Positions 1 to 6,579 of a DNA stretch of 7,896 bases are shown here, in pieces (within the stretch, counting starts at the first letter, position 1; every line of letters starts with the position of its first letter). The DNA is from Gammaproteobacteria bacterium RIFCSPHIGHO2_12_FULL_37_34 (GTDB taxonomy: Bacteria > Pseudomonadota > Gammaproteobacteria > DSM-16500): contig MGXW01000078.1 of the NCBI GenBank assembly GCA_001801495.1, forward strand, positions 1 to 7,896, given 5' to 3'. Both the position numbers and the translations under genes were made by a program. The notes under the pieces were generated by a model. That model saw only the letters and a list, made by a program, of their open reading frames with translations, searched no databases and had not been told where the DNA came from.

Positions 1-304
1 ACAATTGATCCGCATCAGCCAATGGTAATTTTCCATCATGCATAGCAGAGAGAATATGCAATGTTTTTGCGATTGTTTCTTTGGTCGCATCGCCACAATC
101 GAGATAATAATCATAATGGCAGGCATTAGCAAGACCAAACATACCATTTAACGCAGGTTCATCAGGAATTCGAACTTGCTTATTTGCTTCTGCGCCTGAA
201 GGCGGCGTGTCAATAATTGTCGGATTCTCTGCTAACATATAAGTAAGATTAAGGGACATGCATCTGGGTATGGTTTGTTCTTCAAAAGAAAGTTTCACGT
301 ACAT
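1..304 (-). CDS. Unrecognised protein, N-terminal part (runs off the left edge)
   Basis: An open frame on the minus strand begins at the ATG at 304-302 and stays open for 101 codons to the window edge, so the C-terminus is missing. A good Shine-Dalgarno (AAGG, minus strand, 318-315) lies 10 bases before the start, which supports this ATG. The protein begins MYVKLSFEEQTIPRCMSLNL and contains a Pro/Gly-rich stretch near residues 34-50 (DTPPSGAEANKQ). No signal peptide, transmembrane segment or catalytic motif is visible and I do not recognise the family. It lies 103 bp downstream of htpX on the same strand. That gap is AT-rich and contains an inverted repeat, so it may be a separate transcription unit. 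That the frame is coding is inferred from the ribosome binding site and the uninterrupted frame. Confidence 0.65.
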   Translation of the reverse strand, partial: MYVKLSFEEQTIPRCMSLNLTYMLAENPTIIDTPPSGAEANKQVRIPDEPALNGMFGLANACHYDYYLDCGDATKETIAKTLHILSAMHDGKLPLADADQL

Positions 305-372
305 AAAATTTTATCCTTATTATAATTTAATTATTTCAGACTAATAAAATATTAAAACATGCAAATAGTATC

Positions 373-391
373 ATACAAAATTTATTTGTAT
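373..391. repeat. AT-rich inverted repeat between htpX and the next gene
   Basis: ATACAAA (373-379) and TTTGTAT (385-391) are perfect 7-bp arms around a 5-nt loop, 17 bp beyond the htpX stop codon. The arms contain one G-C pair and no clear U-tract follows in the htpX reading direction, so a Rho-independent terminator would be weak. It could equally be an operator for the downstream gene, or chance in AT-rich DNA. Confidence 0.3.
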
Positions 392-407
392 ATACCTATT
401 ACAAAAA

Positions 408-1445
408 TTATTTCCGTTTTATTCCGATGGCTTCCAATCTTGTTTCAAGGCTAGGGTGTGTAGAAAATAAATCGCTAATAGATGTCATCGAATGAATACC
501 AGCGTAGGAAGGATCGTACAGATAAGCTTCACGACGAACATTTTCATGCGGCGTTTGTTGATAGGCGACATTATAATTGTCACGATGTTTGGTATGATCA
601 TCGTGAATTTTTAAAAGAGCAGAAGCAAGCGGTTGATTGTTGCGCATTAATTCTACTGAGCCTGCATCTGCCATTAATTCACGTGTGCGACTTAAATACA
701 AAATCAAAATTGCACTGATAATAGGCAAGGTGTAACGCAATATAATAATGATGCTAGCCAGCGAATTTTTTGAACGGCCACCGGATTGGCGACGACTAAA
801 AAGAGCATTATAAAAAAGAATATCGAGCACGATAATGGTCATATTAGCTAATAATGAAGCGGTAAGCGTTATTTTTATATCGAGATGGCGAATATGGCTT
901 AATTCATGCGCCATCACTGCTTGCAATTCATCGCGATTTAGTTTCTCCATTAATCCGCGCGTAATGGCTACCATAGCAGATTTTTCACTATAACCACTAG
1001 CAAACGCATTCATGTAATTTGCATCGATGATGTAAACGCTTGGCATATAACGTAAGCCTGCAGCAATTTTCATTTCCTGAATGACATTATAGAGTTGCTG
1101 TTCGTTCACATCGTGAGCAGTTTCAGGCGTGATTTTCTGATAATTTGTACCAAGAAGCATTAATTTATCTGAAAGAGCGTAACTCACCCATAAGGAGATT
1201 GCTGCAATGATTAACATGATGAAGGTAGCGATGGGAAATAATTGAAAAGTAATGAGAGCGACAAATAATTGTGATAGAGAGGCATCAGGGTAAGCAGAAC
1301 TATACAGATACATATCAACTAGTAAGCCGATCGCACAATAGATAAGAAAAAATAAAGTAATAACGATGATGGTTCGACGATTATTTTGCCGCAATGTTTT
1401 ACGCCAGTCGTTGGTTTTGATTTCGTAATTTCCAAGATGGGACAT
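408..1445 (-). CDS. htpX: HtpX-like membrane zinc metalloprotease (M48 family)
   Basis: This is an integral-membrane zinc endopeptidase of peptidase family M48, whose members degrade misfolded or damaged membrane proteins, with the active site facing the cytoplasm. Residues are numbered from the start at 1445 (345 aa). Two hydrophobic segments (about 25-47 and 60-90) precede the protease domain. The HELSH zinc motif sits at about 180-184 (ligands H180 and H184, catalytic E181). A hydrophobic pair (about 192-213 and 229-252) follows, then SRTRELMADA with the third zinc ligand E256. The C-terminus carries the typical THPSLETRLEAI ending. An ATG three codons upstream (1454) also exists, but AGGA at 1458-1455 abuts it with no spacing, whereas it lies 9 nt before the ATG at 1445; I therefore prefer 1445. 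The gene follows lemA by 28 bp with no promoter visible between them, so the two are probably cotranscribed. Length and motifs are normal for an intact enzyme. Confidence 0.93.
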   Translation of the reverse strand: MSHLGNYEIKTNDWRKTLRQNNRRTIIVITLFFLIYCAIGLLVDMYLYSSAYPDASLSQLFVALITFQLFPIATFIMLIIAAISLWVSYALSDKLMLLGTNYQKITPETAHDVNEQQLYNVIQEMKIAAGLRYMPSVYIIDANYMNAFASGYSEKSAMVAITRGLMEKLNRDELQAVMAHELSHIRHLDIKITLTASLLANMTIIVLDILFYNALFSRRQSGGRSKNSLASIIIILRYTLPIISAILILYLSRTRELMADAGSVELMRNNQPLASALLKIHDDHTKHRDNYNVAYQQTPHENVRREAYLYDPSYAGIHSMTSISDLFSTHPSLETRLEAIGIKRK

Positions 1446-1473
1446 ATCGATCATTCCTATATGGTGGAATGAA

Positions 1474-2052
1474 TTATAATTTTACAGTGTACGCTTCTTG
1501 GTCTGCAATTTTTTGTTCGCTTAATTGCCAATAGGGATAGTCAATATCTAATTTACTACGGAAAGATGCGACAATCGTATTAGTCGGAAATGATTTCTTA
1601 GTCGCATTATATGTTTCAATGCTATCATTATAGGATTGTTTGGCATAAGCTAATTTATTTTCTGTGCTGACAATTTCCTCTTGTAATTGAATACAATTTT
1701 GATTGGCTTTTAAATCGGGATATTGTTCAAACACCACATTCAGTTTGGAAGCAATGGTTGAAATTTGATTTTCAGCGGCAATGCGAGTTTTTTCATCGCC
1801 GTTTACATGAGCCTGTTGTGCTTGATTACGTAAAGCAACAACGTCTTTTAAGGTGGTTTGCTCGTAATCCATATATTTTTTTACAACATTGATTAAAGAC
1901 TCGAATACTTTAAAGCGTCTATCCAGTTGAATATCAATTTGTTTTTGATTATTACGTATGGTTTCAATTTGAGCAATGAGACGATTGTAAGTGAGAATAA
2001 TATAACCAATAATAGCAGCTAAAATTAGGACAATAATCAGTGTCATAGTCAT
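1474..2052 (-). CDS. lemA: LemA family protein
   Basis: This is a LemA-family protein of 192 aa, the usual length. It has a single N-terminal transmembrane anchor (about residues 4-22) followed by a long helical domain expected to lie outside the cytoplasmic membrane. The family signature is clear: RRFKVFESLINVVKKYMDYE at about 45-64, the block beginning YPDLKANQN at about 111, and YNDSIETYNA with SFPTNTIVASF near 141-165. The molecular function of LemA proteins is not established. The gene immediately precedes htpX, a common pairing, which suggests a joint role in envelope-protein quality control (inference). Two starts are possible: ATG at 2052 (4 nt after AGGAG) and ATG at 2046 (10 nt after it). 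Both spacings are off the optimum and the choice changes only two residues. A strong extended -10 lies just upstream. Confidence 0.93.
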   Translation of the reverse strand: MTMTLIIVLILAAIIGYIILTYNRLIAQIETIRNNQKQIDIQLDRRFKVFESLINVVKKYMDYEQTTLKDVVALRNQAQQAHVNGDEKTRIAAENQISTIASKLNVVFEQYPDLKANQNCIQLQEEIVSTENKLAYAKQSYNDSIETYNATKKSFPTNTIVASFRSKLDIDYPYWQLSEQKIADQEAYTVKL

Positions 2053-2078
2053 TTTACTCCTAGAGTTTGCATGGCAAG

Positions 2079-2107
2079 ATTATACCATTTTATGGTTTCG
2101 TTGCATA
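2079..2107 (-). promoter_or_regulatory. Promoter of the lemA-htpX operon
   Basis: On the minus strand a perfect TATAAT (2084-2079) is preceded by TGG, giving an extended -10 (TG-N-TATAAT). A weak -35 (TATGCA, 2107-2102, 3 of 6 consensus) stands 17 bp upstream. Predicted transcription would begin near 2072, leaving a leader of about 20 nt with the AGGAG Shine-Dalgarno at 2061-2057. A short palindrome (ACCAT-TTT-ATGGT, 2084-2096) abuts the -10 and could bind a regulator, but at 5+5 bp it may be chance. Confidence 0.6.
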
Positions 2108-2192
2108 ATTTTAGAAATGGCAGTTGATTCGCATTCACGATTGGGTTAGGGGTAATCGCTGCATAGTTACAATGTGCTTACATTTAAATTTT

Positions 2193-2201
2193 TGCTATAC
2201 T
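2193..2201 (+). promoter_or_regulatory. Extended -10 promoter of the toxin-antitoxin operon
   Basis: TGC followed by TATACT (2196-2201) forms an extended -10 element. No good -35 lies 16-18 bp upstream, which extended -10 promoters can tolerate. Transcription should start at about 2208, inside the left arm of the inverted repeat at 2205-2227, so a repressor bound there would block initiation. A 5+5 bp repeat (AATGT-GCTT-ACATT, 2171-2184) lies in the -35 region and may be a secondary site. Confidence 0.55.
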
Positions 2202-2204
2202 TGA

Positions 2205-2227
2205 TAGTTATCAACAGGTGATAACTA
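2205..2227. promoter_or_regulatory. Operator-like perfect inverted repeat over the toxin ribosome binding site
   Basis: TAGTTATCA (2205-2213) and TGATAACTA (2219-2227) are perfect 9-bp arms around a 5-nt spacer, ending one base before the toxin start codon. The Shine-Dalgarno AGGTGA (2216-2221) falls in the spacer and right arm, 7 nt before the ATG. With the predicted start at 2208 most of the left arm is transcribed only in part, so the repeat is more likely a DNA operator than an RNA hairpin. The natural ligand would be the winged-helix protein encoded by the second gene of the operon (inference from toxin-antitoxin autoregulation). Confidence 0.7.
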
Positions 2228-2228
2228 A

Positions 2229-2600
2229 ATGGCTCATGGAAAAGATATCGATACCCTGCTCGATTTAGATGGAGTTGTCATAGAACAAGCAGGTGGTTAT
2301 TGGACTAAATTTGAAGTTCGACGCATAGCGCAAACTACAGAAAGAATACCGCATGGTATCCGTTATAGTTTGACGCTACATGATCGACATGGCGAGCGTA
2401 TGATGGGCTTTGATAATGCACATGTAGTTAAGGTAAGTAAAAAAGGTAAGCATCGAGGCAGAAAAACATATGATCATCGCCATCGTCATGCAAAAGATGA
2501 AGGTGTTCCATACGAATTCGTTGACGCATATCAATTACTTAAAGATTTTTGGTCTGAAGTTGATAAAACACTCAGTGTACTTGGGATAGAAAAGGAATAA
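2229..2600 (+). CDS. TumE-like (DUF6516 family) toxin of a toxin-antitoxin pair
   Basis: A 123-aa soluble protein resembling the DUF6516/TumE toxin family. Family-like blocks in order are PHGIRYSLTLHD (about 41-52), MGFDNAH (59-65), a basic His-rich YDHRHRH (81-87) and PYEFVDAYQLLKDFWSEV (94-111), the characteristic C-terminal helix. The N-terminal Asp-rich DIDTLLDLDG stretch is also compatible. The molecular target of this family is not something I can state. The conserved Asp and the histidine cluster could suggest a nucleic-acid-directed activity, but that is inference. The start is fixed by AGGTGA 7 nt upstream. The antitoxin-like gene follows after only 3 nt, so the two are translationally linked, with the toxin first, the reverse of most classical type II modules. 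The family assignment is from memory of motifs and no search was run. Confidence 0.75.
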   Translation: MAHGKDIDTLLDLDGVVIEQAGGYWTKFEVRRIAQTTERIPHGIRYSLTLHDRHGERMMGFDNAHVVKVSKKGKHRGRKTYDHRHRHAKDEGVPYEFVDAYQLLKDFWSEVDKTLSVLGIEKE

Positions 2601-2603
2601 ATT

Positions 2604-3002
2604 ATGAGTATGAAGACTATAAAAATTGGCATTATGTCGCAGAAAGAAATCCGTGAGCGGACACTTGCGATTGCACAGGGAAAATACAAACCCAAGCCGG
2701 ATGAGCCTAAAATCTGGTTCACTTCAATCCGTTCCCTCGCTGAAGTGTTAAGCGATGAGAACCAAGCACTATTACAGATTATAACGGATAAAAAACCTGG
2801 TTCTATACGCGAATTGGCTGATATCACTGGACGTCAATCTAGCAATTTGTCTAGGACGTTGAAAACATTATCTGCTTATGGTTTTGTGAAACTTGAAAAA
2901 CTTAACAAGATAATATGCCCTATTACAAAAGCTACTACATTTAACGTAATTTTTGGTGTGCATTGGGAGAAACATGCATCAGGTAGAAGATCACAAAAAT
3001 AG
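2604..3002 (+). CDS. TumA-like winged-helix antitoxin/transcriptional regulator
   Basis: A 132-aa protein with a winged helix-turn-helix covering about residues 40-97. FTSIRSLAEVLSDENQALLQ is the lead-in helix pair. IRELADITGRQSSNLSRTLKTL contains the turn, with the recognition helix starting near Q78. AYGFVKLEKLNK follows as the wing. This matches the predicted-regulator family (COG4190-like/TumA) found next to TumE toxins. The first 40 residues are basic and lysine-rich and may contact the toxin (inference). Its AAGGA Shine-Dalgarno (2592-2596) lies inside the last codons of the toxin gene, 7 nt before the ATG. The likely role is to neutralise the toxin and repress the operon at the 2205-2227 repeat. 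The gene ends 35 bp before the convergent redox gene, and no terminator hairpin was found in that gap. Confidence 0.78.
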   Translation: MSMKTIKIGIMSQKEIRERTLAIAQGKYKPKPDEPKIWFTSIRSLAEVLSDENQALLQIITDKKPGSIRELADITGRQSSNLSRTLKTLSAYGFVKLEKLNKIICPITKATTFNVIFGVHWEKHASGRRSQK

Positions 3003-3037
3003 AAGGCTGTATCTGTTTAGCGAGTTTTTTGTGGCAA

Positions 3038-6000
3038 TTACACTCTCGGTATAGGGTATTTCTCAAATATATAATCCACCCACCATTTACTGAACTGCTC
3101 CATTAATCCATTTTGTTGTTGTCGTTCGTCAATATGATCAATATCGATTATTTCAAGTGGTTGATCTTGCCAAGAACAAGCAAATACAGCTTTTGTACGT
3201 TGACCAGTTTCCGGATCAATTTGCCATTGTAAACATTGTGCGCACACACCTTTTAACATGCATTGCATATTGCCATACACGGAGCCAAATACTCTTGGAT
3301 CTTTCAGTAGATAATTTTTCAGCACTGTTTTTCGAGCAGCTTGAAATTGTCGGAGCAATTCAGTATCACCCACAAGATAAATTCGATCGACATCACTCAA
3401 TGGGATACCATTATCTTTTTCCGCACTGTTCATTAAAGCAGTAAGAATATCTTGATGCGTGATAGAGCAATCACTTGCGCGATGTGGTTTGAGTAAGTCA
3501 CCGTTTTTTGTTAACCAAATAATAAGATCAGCCGCTTGTTCCAATTGTGTTTGACAAAATATATCTTGAGGAGTTGTAACGTGGCAAAGATAAATAACAC
3601 GGTTCCCTTTTGCTCGTAATGCAGAGCCATAGCTGCGCACAAACGCAAAACTATTTTGATTGCCGATAATCAAAATAGTTTCGTGTTCGGTTGGAATTTT
3701 TGCGCGCACACCAGTTGGCCCCATCAGCGTAACAAAATCGTTTACTTGTAATGTTGCACATAATTTAGCGCTAGCTGTGTGTTCAGTAACGATAAAATGT
3801 AATATCCCACGATGTGGATCGCATTCGGCACAGACTAAGGCAAGCGCTTCCATTTGCAACAAGGTGTGATCGATGTGTGGCGCGTTTAATTCAAAATTTT
3901 GTAAGCGATAGAATTGCCCGGGTTTAAAATGTTTAGCAGCAAGCGGTGCTTTTATAGCTAGTTCTAAACTATTTTTTGTTTTTCGAGAAATTGCAATAAT
4001 TTTTGCTTTGAATAGATGTTTCATGTGGTTGGCAAACAATTGATAATCACAATCGTTACCTGTTTCAATGAGCCTATCTTTTAACACCGCTAGAATTTTA
4101 GAATACGCGCGCATACCTGAGGCAATAGCTTTGACCACGCTACCATGAAATACAGGATGGGTATCACCGATCAAGCTAACACGATGTTTATCTTTATGAT
4201 AAGAAGTAAAAGGACCAAATTGTGGATCTTTGCAATGTGCAACCCCATGGGCAATGATGAGCTCGCCATCATGATCTTCATAATGTTGATATTGCAAATT
4301 CAATCGATTGAAGGTGCCATGATGCTCAAATTCATACGCGGTATTGGGTTGCGTGCCTGTTGCTACCAGGATGGATCGAGCAGGAAGATGCACTTCTTCT
4401 GCCGTTGTGATCCATTCATTGTGTTGATTACGAATGCGTTTACGACAAACTAAAGTTTCCACATGACCATATTCATTCAGATCAACCGAGATGGGCTCCA
4501 AGCCTTCAACATAATAAACGCCTTCTTGAAGCGCATTTTTTAATTCCTCATGGTTATTTATATAAGCAGGTGATTCTTGTATGGAGCGACGATAAGCAAT
4601 GGTCACACCTCCCCATTCTCTGATCAGATGAATAAAGTTAGGTAATCTACCAGCTGCTTTTGCTTCTTCACGTTCTTTTTGGACAGCTTGTCCATGACGT
4701 AAATATTCAGCCAGTATTTCACGTGAGATGGGATCGAGTTGTTGTTGCAGGTGTGTTTCACTACCATGTTTAACTAACACCGTATAGCGTTTCGATATTT
4801 TTTCAACTTGAGCGATATAATAGGCTTGTAATTCAGTGGCAGTATCTACTCCGGTTAGTCCGCCCCCAATCACAACAGCAGGGAGGCGAATTTGCAAATT
4901 AGTTAAACTACTCGCTTTAGCCGCATTTCCTAATTGTAAAGCCATTAAGAAATCATTCGCTTGTCGCATACCTGGCGCAAGACTATGAGGAATAGAAAGT
5001 GCTTTTGGTAGGCCGGCACCCACTGCCACGACGAAATGATCAAACCCCATCTCCCAAGCATCTTCAACTTTAATGGTGCCACCGAAACGGATACCACCAA
5101 ACACTTGGAAATAGGGGCGACGCATCAAACTAAGATAAATTAATTTGAGAAAATTTTTATCCCAGCGCACAGTAATACCATACTCAGCGACCCCTCCAAA
5201 ACCTGCTATTAATCGTTCATCTAGCGATTCTTTAAGATCAGCAAAACGATAAATCGGTTGTTTGATGAGTGATTCAGGTAGGGGTTCAATTTTAAGCCCG
5301 TCAAATCCAACAATAGCAAAACCTTCAAGTAATAAATGATGAGCCAAGGTAAATCCTGCAGGTCCCATTCCAGCAATCAAAACTTTTAAACCATTATAGG
5401 GTTTCATGACCCATTGTTTTTGGCGTAGTGGATTCCAGCGAGTGAGTAAATCATAAATCTCGACTCCCCAAGGTAAATCTAATACATCGGTCAATACACG
5501 TGTTTCGATTTGTGGAATATTGACAGGGTCTTGTTTTTGATAAATGCAGGCTTTCATGCAATCGTTGCAAATGCGATGTCCAGTGGCAGGGCACATAGGA
5601 TTATCAATCATCACCATAGCAAGCGCGGCTATAGTTAGGCCATCTTGTTTTAAATAATGCATTTCGGAAATTTTTTCTTCCAAAGGGCAACCTGTTAAAG
5701 TGGTATCTAACAGGTTTTTCTTAAGTCCTTGTGAAGGATCGCCTTTTTTGACTGGGAATCCCTTTGAACAAAAATCACCTTCATGATCATGACAATAAAT
5801 GCAATAGTTCACTTCATTTTGTACTTCGCGTGCGTTCATACGTGAATCGGTTAGCTTAAATCCATCTCGCAAGCGTAGTTGTGATTGAAATATGACAGAC
5901 TGTTCATCATGACTTTGTTTCATCGTTTGGTGGGGAACAAGATTCAAATAATCAAGACGTTTGGGTATCTGAAAACTTGTCCAATGCGCTACGTATTGCT

Positions 6001-6544
6001 GGCCCTCCGTGGAAGTCAGCGCTTGTGCACACCATTGAACAAGTTGTTCAATTTCAAATTGAAAAATATCAGCTTGCGTAAGATAGTGAGTGCCAAGCAG
6101 AGCAATAGCAAGTTCATGATCATCTGATTGTAAAGGTGCTTGAACAAGTTTGGCTTGTAACCAGGCGGTTAATTCTTTAAAAGAGGGAAACGTATGCGCA
6201 CGCGCTAGTTCTTTTTTAGCACGACGTAAAACGAAATATTTTTTAAATGTGGAAATAGGGTTATGGGAGGTAGTTTGCGCTTGGCTAATCGCTAAGGCTT
6301 CATCTATTTGAAATAAAGACGCAAGAAATTCTTCAAGATATTTTGCACATTGAATCAGTAATTCACTGGTTTTAAGGGGATGAAACGCTTGATCGATTGC
6401 GCGATATCGTAATAATTGCTCGTGCAAACTTGCATCTTTTTCTTTTAACAGAAGCAAAAAGGCTTGGTCAAGACGATTTAATCCATCCGAATGAAATAAT
6501 TCGGTATAAGTAAAGTTATTAAGTTGTAATAACGGAATAGGCAT
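3038..6544 (-). CDS. GltD-like/ferredoxin-NADP reductase-like fused iron-sulfur flavoprotein
   Basis: A cytosolic multi-cofactor oxidoreductase of 1168 aa from the preferred start. Residues 1-240 are mostly helical with no recognised motif. At about 248-333 lie eight cysteines (C248, C251, C259, C286; C318, C326, C329, C333) as in the two-[4Fe-4S] domain of the glutamate synthase small subunit and dihydropyrimidine dehydrogenase. An FAD-binding GMGPAG (392-397) and an NAD(P)H-binding GGGLTG (560-565) with VATGTQPN (727-734) form a GltD-like module. From about 840 a PyrK/ferredoxin-NADP reductase-like module follows, with FKPGQF (873-878), GPTG (near 942) and a C-terminal C1095-x5-C1101-x2-C1104...C1123 [2Fe-2S] motif. 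It probably moves electrons between NAD(P)H, flavins and Fe-S clusters; the terminal acceptor is unknown and no glutamate synthase large subunit is nearby. The ATG at 6607 would add 21 codons lying within hairpins and has only a poor GAG one base upstream; the ATG at 6544 also lacks a clear ribosome binding site, so the start is uncertain. Confidence 0.85.
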   Translation of the reverse strand: MPIPLLQLNNFTYTELFHSDGLNRLDQAFLLLLKEKDASLHEQLLRYRAIDQAFHPLKTSELLIQCAKYLEEFLASLFQIDEALAISQAQTTSHNPISTFKKYFVLRRAKKELARAHTFPSFKELTAWLQAKLVQAPLQSDDHELAIALLGTHYLTQADIFQFEIEQLVQWCAQALTSTEGQQYVAHWTSFQIPKRLDYLNLVPHQTMKQSHDEQSVIFQSQLRLRDGFKLTDSRMNAREVQNEVNYCIYCHDHEGDFCSKGFPVKKGDPSQGLKKNLLDTTLTGCPLEEKISEMHYLKQDGLTIAALAMVMIDNPMCPATGHRICNDCMKACIYQKQDPVNIPQIETRVLTDVLDLPWGVEIYDLLTRWNPLRQKQWVMKPYNGLKVLIAGMGPAGFTLAHHLLLEGFAIVGFDGLKIEPLPESLIKQPIYRFADLKESLDERLIAGFGGVAEYGITVRWDKNFLKLIYLSLMRRPYFQVFGGIRFGGTIKVEDAWEMGFDHFVVAVGAGLPKALSIPHSLAPGMRQANDFLMALQLGNAAKASSLTNLQIRLPAVVIGGGLTGVDTATELQAYYIAQVEKISKRYTVLVKHGSETHLQQQLDPISREILAEYLRHGQAVQKEREEAKAAGRLPNFIHLIREWGGVTIAYRRSIQESPAYINNHEELKNALQEGVYYVEGLEPISVDLNEYGHVETLVCRKRIRNQHNEWITTAEEVHLPARSILVATGTQPNTAYEFEHHGTFNRLNLQYQHYEDHDGELIIAHGVAHCKDPQFGPFTSYHKDKHRVSLIGDTHPVFHGSVVKAIASGMRAYSKILAVLKDRLIETGNDCDYQLFANHMKHLFKAKIIAISRKTKNSLELAIKAPLAAKHFKPGQFYRLQNFELNAPHIDHTLLQMEALALVCAECDPHRGILHFIVTEHTASAKLCATLQVNDFVTLMGPTGVRAKIPTEHETILIIGNQNSFAFVRSYGSALRAKGNRVIYLCHVTTPQDIFCQTQLEQAADLIIWLTKNGDLLKPHRASDCSITHQDILTALMNSAEKDNGIPLSDVDRIYLVGDTELLRQFQAARKTVLKNYLLKDPRVFGSVYGNMQCMLKGVCAQCLQWQIDPETGQRTKAVFACSWQDQPLEIIDIDHIDERQQQNGLMEQFSKWWVDYIFEKYPIPRV
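3648..3681. repeat. Perfect 14+14 bp intragenic inverted repeat
   Basis: AAACTATTTTGATT (3648-3661) and AATCAAAATAGTTT (3668-3681) are exactly complementary around the 6-nt loop GCCGAT. It lies inside the redox gene and encodes about residues 955-966 (TILIIGNQNSF). In either strand's RNA it would fold as a hairpin. It is far longer than the roughly 9-bp arms expected by chance in a window this size. Confidence 0.9.
5689..5716. repeat. 9+9 bp intragenic inverted repeat
   Basis: AACCTGTTA (5689-5697) and TAACAGGTT (5708-5716) pair perfectly around a 10-nt loop, within the Fe-S domain of the redox gene (codons around the cysteine C286 block). On the plus strand it is followed by a short T run, giving a weak terminator-like look antisense to the gene. 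An arm of this length is near chance expectation for the window. Confidence 0.45.
6034..6063. repeat. Two overlapping palindromes in the N-terminal part of the redox gene
   Basis: ATTGAACAA-G-TTGTTCAAT (6034-6052) and TTCAATTT-C-AAATTGAA (6047-6063) share the TTCAAT block, so three alternating TTGAA/TTCAA units stand side by side. On the minus strand they encode FQFEIEQLVQ. Repetitive Glu/Gln/Phe codons in an AT-rich gene may be enough to create this pattern. Confidence 0.45.
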
Positions 6545-6552
6545 GGGTACTT

Positions 6553-6579
6553 TGAGGCTCACAGTTGGTGTGCACCTCA
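6553..6579. promoter_or_regulatory. Imperfect inverted repeat beside the redox gene start
   Basis: TGAGG (6553-6557) pairs with CCTCA (6575-6579), and CACA (6560-6563) pairs with TGTG (6569-6572) around the loop GTTGG, with a 2x2 internal mismatch between the two stems. It is the most GC-rich part of the intergenic region and lies 8 bp upstream of the preferred redox start at 6544, so it would fold in that gene's 5' leader. It may be an operator or an RNA control element (inference). Confidence 0.45.

Noticed and set aside
482..718. Plus-strand open frame inside htpX
   Set aside because: It lies fully antisense to a clearly conserved M48 protease and has no recognisable motif or ribosome binding site.
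2133..2160. CGATT...AATCG repeat around a G-rich telomere-like stretch
   Set aside because: The arms are only 5 bp with an 11-nt loop, and a single GGGTTAGGGG is not enough for a G-quadruplex or telomere repeat.
2531..2827. Minus-strand open frame across the toxin-antitoxin junction
   Set aside because: It is antisense to two genes with good ribosome binding sites and family motifs, so it is a frame shadow.
3003..3037. T-run after the antitoxin gene as a Rho-independent terminator
   Set aside because: A six-T run is present but no stable GC-rich stem precedes it.
4299..4312. TTCAATCGATTGAA, a 14-bp perfect palindrome
   Set aside because: Seven-bp arms are expected by chance in a window this long, and it is within coding sequence without other signals.
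3157..6127. Several plus-strand open frames antisense to the redox gene
   Set aside because: They show no motifs, are Cys/Ile-rich in shadow fashion, and lie entirely within a well-supported coding region.
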